Origin: CAZKFA01 sp964551925
Lineage (GTDB): Bacteria > Cyanobacteriota > Vampirovibrionia > LMEP-6097
Assembly: GCA_964551925.1 (NCBI GenBank)
Contig: CAZKFA010000024.1
Coordinates: 1 to 29,616, forward strand
Reading direction: 5' to 3'
Length of the DNA: 29,616 nt
Shown here: positions 17,325 through 25,158 of the stretch, one piece after another
Position numbering within the stretch: position 1 is the stretch's first letter
How the letters are laid out: every line of letters starts with the position of its first letter
The notes under the pieces: generated by a model
What the model was told of the DNA's origin: nothing
Database searches by the model: none
Seen by the model: the letters and a program-made list of their open reading frames with translations, nothing else
Position numbers and translations under genes: made by a program

Positions 17325-18703
17325 AAAGCTTTTAATATTTCTAGAGCTCTTTGCCTTGCTTCATGATGATTAACAATTGGCTCTGGATAATCAATACCCA
17401 ACTTAATGTTAGCAGCTTTCAGCACTTGTTCTGGTGCTTCAAATGGAATTTGTATCCACTTGTCATCAAGCTTCGCTAGCTCTGGGAGCCATTTGCGCAG
17501 ATATTCTGCTCGAGGATCAAATTTCTTACCTTGAGTAATAGGATTAAATATTCTAAAGAAAGGACTAGCATCAACACCAGAACCAGCGACCCATTGCCAG
17601 CCCATTGTATTATTTGCAAGATCAGCATCAAACAAAGTATCCATAAACCATTTAGCTCCTTCTTGCCAATCTATTAATAAATCTTTAACCAGGAAAGAAG
17701 CTACTATCATACGCACACGATTATGCATCCAACCAGTACTCCACAATTCACGCATACCAGCATCCACAATTGGATAACCAGTTAAACCTTGTTGCCACAA
17801 TTTTAGTTGAGTACGATTATTAATCCATGGAAATTTATCAAATTTAGAATTATAATTAGCCTTCACACTATGCGGACAATGGAACATAATATAGTAAGCA
17901 AACTCACGCCAAATTAATTGGCGTAAGAAACTTTCCTGTCCCTGCAACTCACTCCAAATACGCCACGGACTTATCTCCCCAAAAGCCAGATGGCAAGAGA
18001 GCTTTGAGGTGCCAAGTATAGAAGGAACACCTCTAGCAGTATCATAATCACTTACGATCTTCTTAAATTTCTGCAATTGTTGATACGCAGATTGTTCGCC
18101 AGCTTGAATATAACTTATTAATTTATTCATCCAGTCGACGGCAACATCTGATAATTGGAGATCACTCACTTGCAAAGAAAAAACATCATTCGCACTATTG
18201 ATAATAGAGGTCTTCAATCGTGGCAGCAGAGCCGATTCTGGCAATATTTTCAAAGCATTCTTATAAAACGGAGTGAATACTTTATAAGAGGTGCCACTAT
18301 TATTAAAAATCTTACTATAGTCCAAAAGATTATTAGAACTATACTGTTCTACCGCAATTGCTAATGAATCAAATATTGCCTGATCTACAGCTTGCAGCTC
18401 TGGTTCAAACCTGCGATTACAAAACAAAGTCAAAACATTCTGCTCTAGAATAATTTCTTGCAATATATCTCTAGGAGCCCCTTCCCTAATAACAAGCTTA
18501 GAGCCAATATCTATCAGGCTTCTATCAAGTGAGCATAATGATTTCTCTAACCATAATTTAGCAGCAGCACCATAATCGCTATCCTCATATATAAACAAGG
18601 GAATAATATTATACCCAGAACAAATAGCAGCATCCCACGCTAAATTATCAGCCAAACGTAAATCACGTCGAAACCAAACTATAACTGATGCTTTAGCCTT
18701 CAA
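17321..18703 (-). CDS. phrB: deoxyribodipyrimidine photo-lyase (class I type)
   Basis: 460 residues. N-terminal Rossmann domain with SVIVWFRRDLRLADNLAWDA binding the antenna cofactor. C-terminal FAD domain with FLRQLIWREFAYYIMFHCPH, GYPIVDAGMRELWSTGWMHN and NNTMGWQWVAGSGVDASPFF plus RIFNPITQGKKFDP. These are the conserved FAD/lesion-binding motifs of class I CPD photolyases. It repairs UV-made pyrimidine dimers with light, so the host is likely exposed to light at times. Overlaps osmC upstream and the epimerase downstream by 4 bases each. A cryptochrome-like role cannot be excluded by eye. Confidence 0.95.
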   Translation of the reverse strand: MKAKASVIVWFRRDLRLADNLAWDAAICSGYNIIPLFIYEDSDYGAAAKLWLEKSLCSLDRSLIDIGSKLVIREGAPRDILQEIILEQNVLTLFCNRRFEPELQAVDQAIFDSLAIAVEQYSSNNLLDYSKIFNNSGTSYKVFTPFYKNALKILPESALLPRLKTSIINSANDVFSLQVSDLQLSDVAVDWMNKLISYIQAGEQSAYQQLQKFKKIVSDYDTARGVPSILGTSKLSCHLAFGEISPWRIWSELQGQESFLRQLIWREFAYYIMFHCPHSVKANYNSKFDKFPWINNRTQLKLWQQGLTGYPIVDAGMRELWSTGWMHNRVRMIVASFLVKDLLIDWQEGAKWFMDTLFDADLANNTMGWQWVAGSGVDASPFFRIFNPITQGKKFDPRAEYLRKWLPELAKLDDKWIQIPFEAPEQVLKAANIKLGIDYPEPIVNHHEARQRALEILKAL

Positions 18704-19104
18704 ATAAAACTAATCACTTTCTCTATTTCTGAATTGAGACTATAATACACGGGGCAAGTGCGTGCAGCGTTCTCTAGTTTTTTTCTTTGGTCTTGAGTCA
18801 AGTGTTTTGGCATCGTAACTTCAATTATAATTTTTGCGATCCTACGCGGCAAGTCAGTTGCCATCTGTTTCTCAGCTTTAAATGTTAGATTTGTCAAATC
18901 TATACCATCACGCTTAGCAACTATACCCATGATGGTCAATAAACAAGCTGATAGAGCTGTGACCACCAGGTCTGTCGGGGAGAATCTTTCACCCTTACCA
19001 TTATTATCAAGTGGTGCATCTGTCTCAAGCACAGTGCCAGATGGATCGTGAACAATCTTAACTCGCAAATCACCTTGATAACTACCATGAAAAGTTACTG
19101 ACAT
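18700..19104 (-). CDS. OsmC/Ohr-family peroxidase-like protein
   Basis: 134 residues. The OsmC fold is marked by two redox cysteines in FSPTDLVVTALSACLLTIMG (about residues 41-60) and AARTCPVYYSL (about 113-123), as in OsmC/YhfA-type thiol peroxidases acting on organic hydroperoxides. It is followed by the photolyase with a 4-base overlap. A perfect TATAAT ends 9 bases before its ATG and there is no Shine-Dalgarno site, so it can probably be transcribed apart from sbtAB, leaderless. Context suggests a light/oxidative stress set. Confidence 0.9.
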   Translation of the reverse strand: MSVTFHGSYQGDLRVKIVHDPSGTVLETDAPLDNNGKGERFSPTDLVVTALSACLLTIMGIVAKRDGIDLTNLTFKAEKQMATDLPRRIAKIIIEVTMPKHLTQDQRKKLENAARTCPVYYSLNSEIEKVISFI

Positions 19105-19113
19105 ATATTTTAA

Positions 19114-19119
19114 ATTATA
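19114..19119 (-). promoter_or_regulatory. -10 box for osmC-phr-epimerase
   Basis: TATAAT (19119-19114) lies between the sbtB stop and osmC, 9 bases from the ATG. No clear -35. Would give an internal promoter in the sbtA operon. Confidence 0.5.
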
Positions 19120-19124
19120 ACGTA

Positions 19125-19412
19125 TCAGTAAACAGCAATGTCAGACTTAGCAAGCAATCCACCAATTTGATGAATAGGTCTAGAGAGAATAGCAATAATA
19201 CGCTCTGCCATTGAAGTTTCACAAACAGAGAATAAATAAAGGTTTGTCTGCGAACTAGAGAATCCTAAGTGTGAATTACTTGCTCCATGTCCTGGTCCAA
19301 AACTACTATAGACTTCTAGTATTGTATAACCAGGTAATTTCAAGTCCTCAAGAATCTTTGTCAATTCCGGTAAAAAACTTTTTGGGAAAACTATTTCTAT
19401 TTTTTTTATCAT
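19125..19412 (-). CDS. sbtB: SbtB-like P-II family regulator
   Basis: 95 residues with the P-II-like ferredoxin fold: KKIEIVFPKSFLPELTKILE, then GYTILEVYSSFGPGHG before the T loop, then NLYLFSVCETSMAERIIAIL and a final strand SDIAVY. It directly follows sbtA (12 bases), the classic partner. AAGGAG lies 7 bases before its ATG and overlaps the sbtA stop. In cyanobacteria SbtB binds adenine nucleotides, including cAMP, and plugs SbtA. This copy ends right after the last strand and lacks the C-terminal CGPxGC redox loop found in some SbtB proteins. Identification rests partly on the sbtA neighbour. Confidence 0.85.
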   Translation of the reverse strand: MIKKIEIVFPKSFLPELTKILEDLKLPGYTILEVYSSFGPGHGASNSHLGFSSSQTNLYLFSVCETSMAERIIAILSRPIHQIGGLLAKSDIAVY

Positions 19413-19424
19413 AATTTAGCTCCT

Positions 19425-20417
19425 TTATTGAACACCCCAAACATAATTAATCATTGATAAATACAATGGTGCTCCAAAAATAATATTAAATACAAAAGTA
19501 ATACCCAAGGTCATTGGCAATAACAAACTCATATTAGCCTGCGGGACAGCGATCCGCATAGCAGCTGGAACCGCAATAAATGAAGAACTACTAACAAGAG
19601 TTGTAAACAATAATGCATTACCAATACTTAGACCAACAGCATGAGCAACAAAGATTGCTAAGGTGCCAGCAACTACCGGATAGAAAAGTGCAAAGGATCC
19701 AAGAAAGAAAATATTACCCTTAAAGTCCTGAATCTTCTGTCCTGCAATAATTCCCATATCTAACATATAGAAACAAAGTACTCCTTTAAAAATATCAGCA
19801 ACAAAAGGCTTAAGCTCAGATTCACCCACACCACCAGCCATATAACCAATCACCAAACTACCAACTAACAAAAATACCGATCCGTTAAAAAAAGCTTCGT
19901 GAATAACCTTGCGCAAACCTACTTTTGATTCTTGATTTTTTTTAGCTTGTTTTTTCAATGCCAGTCCAATAATCAACAAGCCAGCAATCACTGCTGGTGA
20001 CTCCATTAGAGCCATACTAGCTACCATAAAACCATTATAAGCAATCTCATGTTCTTCAAGGAATGAAGCGCTTGCAATAAAATTCACAGCACTAATTGAT
20101 CCATAACTAGCAGCAATAGCACCAGCGTTATAGATGTCTAACTTTAAGCGCAGAATCCTATAACAAATAAATGGTGTGAAAAAAGATATCAATCCACATA
20201 GGCAGAGAATCTGCAACATATTAGGACTCAAGCCACTATGAAAAAGCTCTTCTCCACCCTTAATTCCAATATCAAATAACAAATAAAGCGCAAGAAATTT
20301 GCTGACCTGCGAGGGGATCTCTAGATCAGACTTAACAAACATCGCAATCATACCCAGTATAAAGAACAAAACTGGTGGATGAAGGAGATTGTGTACAACA
20401 CTCTCAACGATATTCAT
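19425..20417 (-). CDS. sbtA: SbtA-family sodium-dependent bicarbonate transporter
   Basis: 330 residues, about ten hydrophobic helices in two halves. Family traits include HPPVLFFILGMIAMFVKSDL near the N terminus, FDIGIKGGEEL, YGSISAVNFIASASFLEE, ALMESPAVIAGLLI, FYMLDMGIIAGQKI, and TLVSSSSFIAVPAAMRIAVP. In cyanobacteria SbtA takes up HCO3- with Na+ across the plasma membrane for carbon concentration. First gene of the sbtA-sbtB-osmC-phr-epimerase run. Its promoter (TTGACA, 17 bases, GAGAAT) ends 9 bases before the ATG. Related DUF897 members may carry other anions, so substrate is inferred. Confidence 0.9.
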   Translation of the reverse strand: MNIVESVVHNLLHPPVLFFILGMIAMFVKSDLEIPSQVSKFLALYLLFDIGIKGGEELFHSGLSPNMLQILCLCGLISFFTPFICYRILRLKLDIYNAGAIAASYGSISAVNFIASASFLEEHEIAYNGFMVASMALMESPAVIAGLLIIGLALKKQAKKNQESKVGLRKVIHEAFFNGSVFLLVGSLVIGYMAGGVGESELKPFVADIFKGVLCFYMLDMGIIAGQKIQDFKGNIFFLGSFALFYPVVAGTLAIFVAHAVGLSIGNALLFTTLVSSSSFIAVPAAMRIAVPQANMSLLLPMTLGITFVFNIIFGAPLYLSMINYVWGVQ

Positions 20418-20428
20418 TGTATGAATAT
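20410..20428. repeat. inverted repeat over the sbtA start codon
   Basis: ATATTCAT-tgt-ATGAATAT: perfect 8-base arms (20410-20417, 20421-20428). The left arm contains the sbtA start codon and the right arm reaches the -10 box. Could be an operator or a hairpin; function unknown. Confidence 0.45.
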
Positions 20429-20455
20429 TCTCTGCTCAACAAGAGAAATTGTCAA
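20427..20455 (-). promoter_or_regulatory. sbtA promoter
   Basis: Minus strand TTGACA (20455-20450), 17 bases, GAGAAT (20432-20427), then 9 bases to the sbtA ATG. Perfect -35, fair -10. The predicted start of the message is within a few bases of the ATG. Confidence 0.6.
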
Positions 20456-20618
20456 ACTGATATTATTTTTTGTTATCAAGTTTATCCAAACCAATCAACT
20501 TGACACCGAAATAAATGACAAGTACAACTCACCAGTCCGTAATTTTAACACAAAAAGTGTGCGCTATTATCCAAATTACCTTATCCTTAATCAGATAATC
20601 TGTAGTAAGATATTATAC

Positions 20619-23393
20619 GTGCCCGTAACCTTAAGACAAACTGACCACCCAATTACAACTATCAAATCCAATATTGGTGATGTGCAACTTGCTTGGACTC
20701 AATTAGTACGTGGTTACAAAAATTATATTCAGCGAATAGCTTCAAAGTATCCTGTTGATCAGGACGAATTAGAATCTGCCGGTTTAGACGGGCTAATGGA
20801 TGCTGTTGAGAAATTTGATCCGAGTTTAGGTAATAAATTTCAGACTTATGCTTGTCAGCGTATCCAAGGTGCTATTTTGGACAAAGTAAGAGAACGCAGG
20901 ATAGCAAGTCATAGTTCTGGATCTAGATTACGTTTCCAGCTACTTGATAAATTACACCATAAATTAGATCAAGTGCGTTCAGAAATGGGTCGTGCGAGCG
21001 AAGAGCAAGTAAGAAGTACTCTAGCTAGTCTTATGGATGAATCAGGACGCCCTTTAGCGGATCCTCGACATCAAGGAACATTTAATGCAATTTTGGAACT
21101 GCACAATAATCCATCCATAGTTTATTTAGATGCTCCTCTGGATAGATTTGATCCAGGTTCACGTGGGTCTGATTTAAAAGATCCAAGAGCGGTACTAGAT
21201 CTAGATCTAATGGAAGGCTGTCCAATAAAGGACTGTAGCTTCCCATTGAAGGATAATTTTATTTATCATATTCCAAGTCTAACTCGAAGAGAAATGATAA
21301 TGCTTGATCTATATAGTGGAGCTAGCTTACCCGAACCAATGACGATGAAAGAAATTGGTGAATTATTCGGACTCTCCGAATCTAGGATATCCCAGCAAAT
21401 GACATCTTTAGTCCCTCTATTAGCAGAACATCAAGCGGCAATTAAATCTGGACGAATGATGGAAAGAAGTATTGCAGTTAACAATGATCCTTTTTATAAA
21501 TTATTATTAGTAACTAATCGCAAACTAAAATTAGATCTAGAATTACAAGACCTCAAACAATTAGAACATGTCCGGCATTTATTAACAGATGACGATAATA
21601 GAAAAATAAAAACAATCAGAGGTGGAGACAATGAATACTCCATACCACCTCTAAATAAAGACCTAGAAAGGATTTGGGGCTTAACAGCAAGCGATACAGA
21701 AAGAACAAAACGAGAGCTTGCTGAAAAATCTCTGCTATTTACTAGGGCTCAGATTGCCAAATCATCAAATAGCCCTCACTTAAATTTAGCAGTAAAAAAC
21801 ATTCTCTCTATACTCGCTAAAACTAAATCAGTTAGAATGCCTGCTATAAGATCATTCGTAGAGAGTCTTGGTTACAATCCAGAGAATATCCCTACTGTAG
21901 TGAGTAGTACTGAATTCAACTTATATGATTTATTAACCAAACCAAGTACGCTTGAAGCCTTTACCAAAAACAGTTCCAGTGTTTTCAACACGCGTCAACG
22001 CTGCGCCGCAATATTAGCACAATTATTATTGAACGAACCTAAGACCTCTAAAGCAGCGCAATTAATCACCAAACTACCAACTATCATTGAATCGTTAGTC
22101 CAAAAAACTACTAACCCGGTCTTGATAGAAGCACAGGAATTATCTGCTCTTGATTTACTCACAACCGAAAATCTAAAACGCTTATTTGTAGAATACGAAG
22201 GACGTTCTGTAGAAGATACTTACTTAACCAGTTATGTACGTAGACATGGATTAAAATTATCCAGAAATAATTTCTGGAACCTGGTCAATGAACCAAAAAC
22301 TAAAGCTAGAATTCTAGCTTATGCTCAAGCAAGAGCTAGTAAGGATATACTAACTCATGGTGTCTTACGTAAAGCAATAAAAAAATATACCGGACATGAT
22401 TACAAGAGTAAAGCAATACTTGCCAAATTCGCTAAAGACAACGGTTTAAAGATTTATCACAAAAGATTCTACTTAGGATTATCACCAACTGCTCATCAGC
22501 AAGTTAAGAAGCAAGTAGGACTACATTGCAAAAACGGACGTATCGCAATCGGCAAACTGAGAGAAATTATTAGCGCTTGTGCACCAACTGATTTTGCTTT
22601 AGTCCCTGATGCACAAATCAAAAGATATGCTCAATTTAAATTAGGAATTAATTTAGAAGCCAAGAAGCGACAAAGTCGCCTGGAACCTTATCGCGAGGCA
22701 ATCATAAAGAGAGCTAAAGAACAAAGTGCTCAACAAAATGGCATCTCTCTTATAGAGTTAAATGCAATTGTCAAATCTATTGCAGGCTTTGCTTTCAAGG
22801 GTGATCCGAGTTTAATTAAATTTGCTGACAGTCATAGAATATCACTTAGTCAAAGAAGTGGTGTAAGTCAAGTCAAAGCTCCTAAAGACAAACCAAAACC
22901 TAGCCAACCTAGAATCAAACTTAGCGACGATCATGTTGCAAAAATACTTACCAGAGTACGAACTAACATACCAAAAGGTCTACTTACTGAATCGAGATTA
23001 AATGCAATCGTATACGACGTTTGCGGACAGTCCTATCCTGATAATTCATCAGCATTAAAAAACTTTGCAAAAAAATGGAACTTACAACTTCGTACAGAAA
23101 AACCTAGAAGTATTTTAGAAGATGTTGATAAAGGATTACCTGCTTCTATTGCAATCAGAGAGCTACTTCTTGATTGTCAAATCTTTATTGATCCAAATAA
23201 AATGAAACAAGGTGAACTTGATTTAGATACCAGTATAAGAACTTTAGCGACACAGAAAATAGATAATTTAGATGACGTTGACAAGTATCATATTGTTAAA
23301 AAACTTGTCATGGCTCCTGCTGATTCAGAGATAGGACAGTTTGTAAGAAATCAAATTAATTATCAAAGAATTATTGTTAATCTTGCAACCTAG
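20619..23393 (+). CDS. giant sigma-28 (FliA)-like sigma factor with long repeat-bearing C-terminal extension
   Basis: About 924 residues from GTG 20619, against roughly 230-260 for FliA. The frame is open back to 20379 but the first 80 codons overlap sbtA's start and promoter and look non-coding; GTG 20559 is another possible start. Numbered from 20619: sigma region 2 at about 23-95 (YKNYIQRIASKYPVDQDELE, GLDGLMDAVEKFDPSLGNKF, QTYACQRIQGAILDKVRERR), a region-3-like helix with the GR turn (LHHKLDQVRSEMGRASEEQV, about 112-131), a polar linker with Pro/Asp, and region 4 at about 220-270 (LTRREMIMLDLYSGA, TMKEIGELFGLSESRISQQM), a helix-turn-helix for the -35. After that come about 650 basic residues unlike any sigma factor I know. 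They include at least five degenerate repeats of about 55 residues, ending in variants of FAKxxxLxL. Convergent with the Tat-like repeat gene, 14 bases away. The sigma core is confident; the extension's role is unknown. Confidence 0.85.
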   Translation: MPVTLRQTDHPITTIKSNIGDVQLAWTQLVRGYKNYIQRIASKYPVDQDELESAGLDGLMDAVEKFDPSLGNKFQTYACQRIQGAILDKVRERRIASHSSGSRLRFQLLDKLHHKLDQVRSEMGRASEEQVRSTLASLMDESGRPLADPRHQGTFNAILELHNNPSIVYLDAPLDRFDPGSRGSDLKDPRAVLDLDLMEGCPIKDCSFPLKDNFIYHIPSLTRREMIMLDLYSGASLPEPMTMKEIGELFGLSESRISQQMTSLVPLLAEHQAAIKSGRMMERSIAVNNDPFYKLLLVTNRKLKLDLELQDLKQLEHVRHLLTDDDNRKIKTIRGGDNEYSIPPLNKDLERIWGLTASDTERTKRELAEKSLLFTRAQIAKSSNSPHLNLAVKNILSILAKTKSVRMPAIRSFVESLGYNPENIPTVVSSTEFNLYDLLTKPSTLEAFTKNSSSVFNTRQRCAAILAQLLLNEPKTSKAAQLITKLPTIIESLVQKTTNPVLIEAQELSALDLLTTENLKRLFVEYEGRSVEDTYLTSYVRRHGLKLSRNNFWNLVNEPKTKARILAYAQARASKDILTHGVLRKAIKKYTGHDYKSKAILAKFAKDNGLKIYHKRFYLGLSPTAHQQVKKQVGLHCKNGRIAIGKLREIISACAPTDFALVPDAQIKRYAQFKLGINLEAKKRQSRLEPYREAIIKRAKEQSAQQNGISLIELNAIVKSIAGFAFKGDPSLIKFADSHRISLSQRSGVSQVKAPKDKPKPSQPRIKLSDDHVAKILTRVRTNIPKGLLTESRLNAIVYDVCGQSYPDNSSALKNFAKKWNLQLRTEKPRSILEDVDKGLPASIAIRELLLDCQIFIDPNKMKQGELDLDTSIRTLATQKIDNLDDVDKYHIVKKLVMAPADSEIGQFVRNQINYQRIIVNLAT

Positions 23394-23407
23394 GGTAGTA
23401 TCTCCGA

Positions 23408-25081
23408 TTAAGTTTGAGCCGGTTTGGCTATACTAGCTTCAAATCTATTCATTAGTACTTGAGCTAAATCTGAATCATTGACTGCTTCTTGTACGGACTT
23501 TGCAAAATCATCAGAGTTAATCGCTGTGTCTAATTGATCTACAGCTGCTGCTATTGGTAAGTCACCCTGGTAATTTGGTATAGCTGCAACTAATTTATCT
23601 ACTAAGACTTGTGCAAAATCAGAACCATTAATAACTTCAAGAATCTTGTTGAAAGGGTCTTTGTTATTACCATCTTCATATTCTATGGCAGTTTTTAGTT
23701 GATCGTATGCAGCAGCGATAGCCGGGTTATCAGCTTCTAACTCTAATTTCTCTAGCTTGGCGATAAGTGCATCTACCAAAACATTAGCAAGTTTAGAATC
23801 AGCAACAATATCCAGTAGGTTATCAGTTAAGGTTCTTGTCTTTGTATCAGCAGGATCTGTTTCTAAGACATTAACTAGGACTCCGTCAGCAGCAGCGATT
23901 GCTGGATTATCAGCTTCTAATTCGCGTGCTTCAAGTGCTCGTTCTAACTTGTCAACCTGGATTGTTGGTATCTTTGAATCAGCAACAGCATCAATTAATT
24001 TATCTGCTAGAACTTGAGTTTCGTAATCTTCAGAAGCAGCTTCTATGGCATCAGTAGTGGCTTGATCAATAGCTTGGATGGCTGGGTTCTCTGCAGTTAT
24101 AGTTCTTGCTTTAACAGTTTCAATTAATTTAGCAACTATATCATCAGCGAGTGTGCTAGCCTGAACGGCAGTTACCATACGATCTTTAAATGCTTTAGTG
24201 AAACCATTACTCTGTAGAACTCTATTAGTAGTGCCTTGTAAACTATTACGAGATTGTTCTGAACCTCCTACTTCTGTTGCCACTTGCTCTAAACCTTGAA
24301 CGACACCATTAGCGATACGTTCACCAGTTCTGTCCAAAGCACGACTAAGATGTATTTGTAATGCTTCACTATCGCTGACCAGGGCTGCAGTAGCCTGAGC
24401 TAATACTTCACTAGCCGCTTGTGGATTAGCAGTGCCTAGTGCCTCAAGCATTGGCCCAGTGAGAGCTGTAGTTAAATTACGTAGTTGATCTACAAAAGGC
24501 TTAGTATTATCGCTTATTGTTTCAGCATGCACTGTTAATAATTCAGCCATGTGATAAATATGTTCTTTAAGTAGTCTAGTAGAGAATGATTGTTGTGAGT
24601 TATCAAGTGGCTCGGTGAACGCATGAGAGGGTGCTTTCTCGGCAAAAGATTCTAGTGTATCTATCTTGATACCAGCTCTTTGACAAAATCTTTCTAAATG
24701 ATTATTTAATTCAGTCAAACTCATATCTGCGTAGCTTAATTTATGATTTAGTTTCTCTATTTCGCCATTTAATTTTCTAACGTGAAGATATTGACGAGTT
24801 ACTTTAGTAGCTAATACGCTAAGACCAGCTCCTAGAGCGAAGTCTGTAGCTTGATTGGCGGTGACCGTTGGTAACGCAATACCGTTAGTCTCTCTTGGCA
24901 ACAGCGATTGACGCAGAGCTTCTCTTTTTGCATTTGGATCTTCAGCCGTTAAAGTTTTTGGACTTATTAGTTCTTCTAATTTGGGTTTATATTGAGCTAC
25001 AGTGACTCCACCAATCAAGGCAGGTAGTACTTTTGTTGTTATTAGATGTCCAAAGCCTCTTCTTGTTAATTTATTATCCAT
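23408..25081 (-). CDS. twin-arginine-like N terminus plus four 60-residue tandem repeats, function unknown
   Basis: 557 residues, not a family I recognise. The N terminus MDNKLTRRGFGHLITTKVLP with a following hydrophobic stretch (to about 29) resembles a Tat signal (RRxF). A second hydrophobic stretch lies at about 79-94, then a likely coiled coil (98-132). Residues 160-300 are Ala-rich and helical. From 311 the sequence repeats with a period of almost exactly 60: 311-370, 371-430, 431-488, 489-538, and a fragment 539-551. The shared core is E(A/E)xNPAIxAxD or ADNPAIAAA with (A/V)(D/N)(D/G)SxxAxVLVDKL at the joint. No catalytic motif visible. It has its own extended -10 box (leaderless type) and a palindrome upstream. 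Possibly an exported or membrane-attached structural/adaptor protein. Confidence 0.7.
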   Translation of the reverse strand: MDNKLTRRGFGHLITTKVLPALIGGVTVAQYKPKLEELISPKTLTAEDPNAKREALRQSLLPRETNGIALPTVTANQATDFALGAGLSVLATKVTRQYLHVRKLNGEIEKLNHKLSYADMSLTELNNHLERFCQRAGIKIDTLESFAEKAPSHAFTEPLDNSQQSFSTRLLKEHIYHMAELLTVHAETISDNTKPFVDQLRNLTTALTGPMLEALGTANPQAASEVLAQATAALVSDSEALQIHLSRALDRTGERIANGVVQGLEQVATEVGGSEQSRNSLQGTTNRVLQSNGFTKAFKDRMVTAVQASTLADDIVAKLIETVKARTITAENPAIQAIDQATTDAIEAASEDYETQVLADKLIDAVADSKIPTIQVDKLERALEARELEADNPAIAAADGVLVNVLETDPADTKTRTLTDNLLDIVADSKLANVLVDALIAKLEKLELEADNPAIAAAYDQLKTAIEYEDGNNKDPFNKILEVINGSDFAQVLVDKLVAAIPNYQGDLPIAAAVDQLDTAINSDDFAKSVQEAVNDSDLAQVLMNRFEASIAKPAQT

Positions 25082-25088
25082 AAGTTAA

Positions 25089-25097
25089 ATAATAACA
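25089..25097 (-). promoter_or_regulatory. extended -10 box of the 557-aa gene
   Basis: Minus strand TGtTATTAT (25097-25089), ending 7 bases before ATG 25081. No Shine-Dalgarno site. The -35 position (about 25112-25117) is occupied by a palindrome. Confidence 0.55.
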
Positions 25098-25108
25098 CGA
25101 GTTGAGTT

Positions 25109-25125
25109 ACTATACGGCGTATAGT
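25109..25125. promoter_or_regulatory. 17-base perfect palindrome, likely operator
   Basis: ACTATACG-g-CGTATAGT, perfect 8-base arms around one base, over the -35 position of the 557-aa gene's promoter. Size and place fit a dimeric repressor site. No candidate regulator is identified. Confidence 0.55.
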
Positions 25126-25132
25126 GGCTTAA

Positions 25133-25149
25133 GGGTCGTATCTCAACCC
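25133..25149 (-). other. small hairpin with shared GAGATACGAC core (copy 1)
   Basis: Minus-strand RNA GGGUUG-AGAUA-CGACCC forms six pairs (one U-G) around a five-base loop. The 10-base core GAGATACGAC recurs at 28803-28812. It lies after the stop of the 478-aa gene and 54 bases before the 557-aa gene. No T run follows, so not a classic terminator. Confidence 0.4.
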
Positions 25150-25158
25150 CTAAATCTG

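Noticed and set aside
20379..20618. 80 codons upstream of the sigma factor as coding
   Set aside because: They overlap the start and promoter of the divergent sbtA and resemble no sigma sequence; the exact start remains open (GTG 20559 or 20619).
23757..24017. Plus-strand frame inside the tandem-repeat gene
   Set aside because: Mirror of the repeated minus-strand codons; compositional artefact.
23500..24100. CRISPR-like array
   Set aside because: The repeated segments are about 180 bases apart, degenerate and in frame: protein repeats, not CRISPR.
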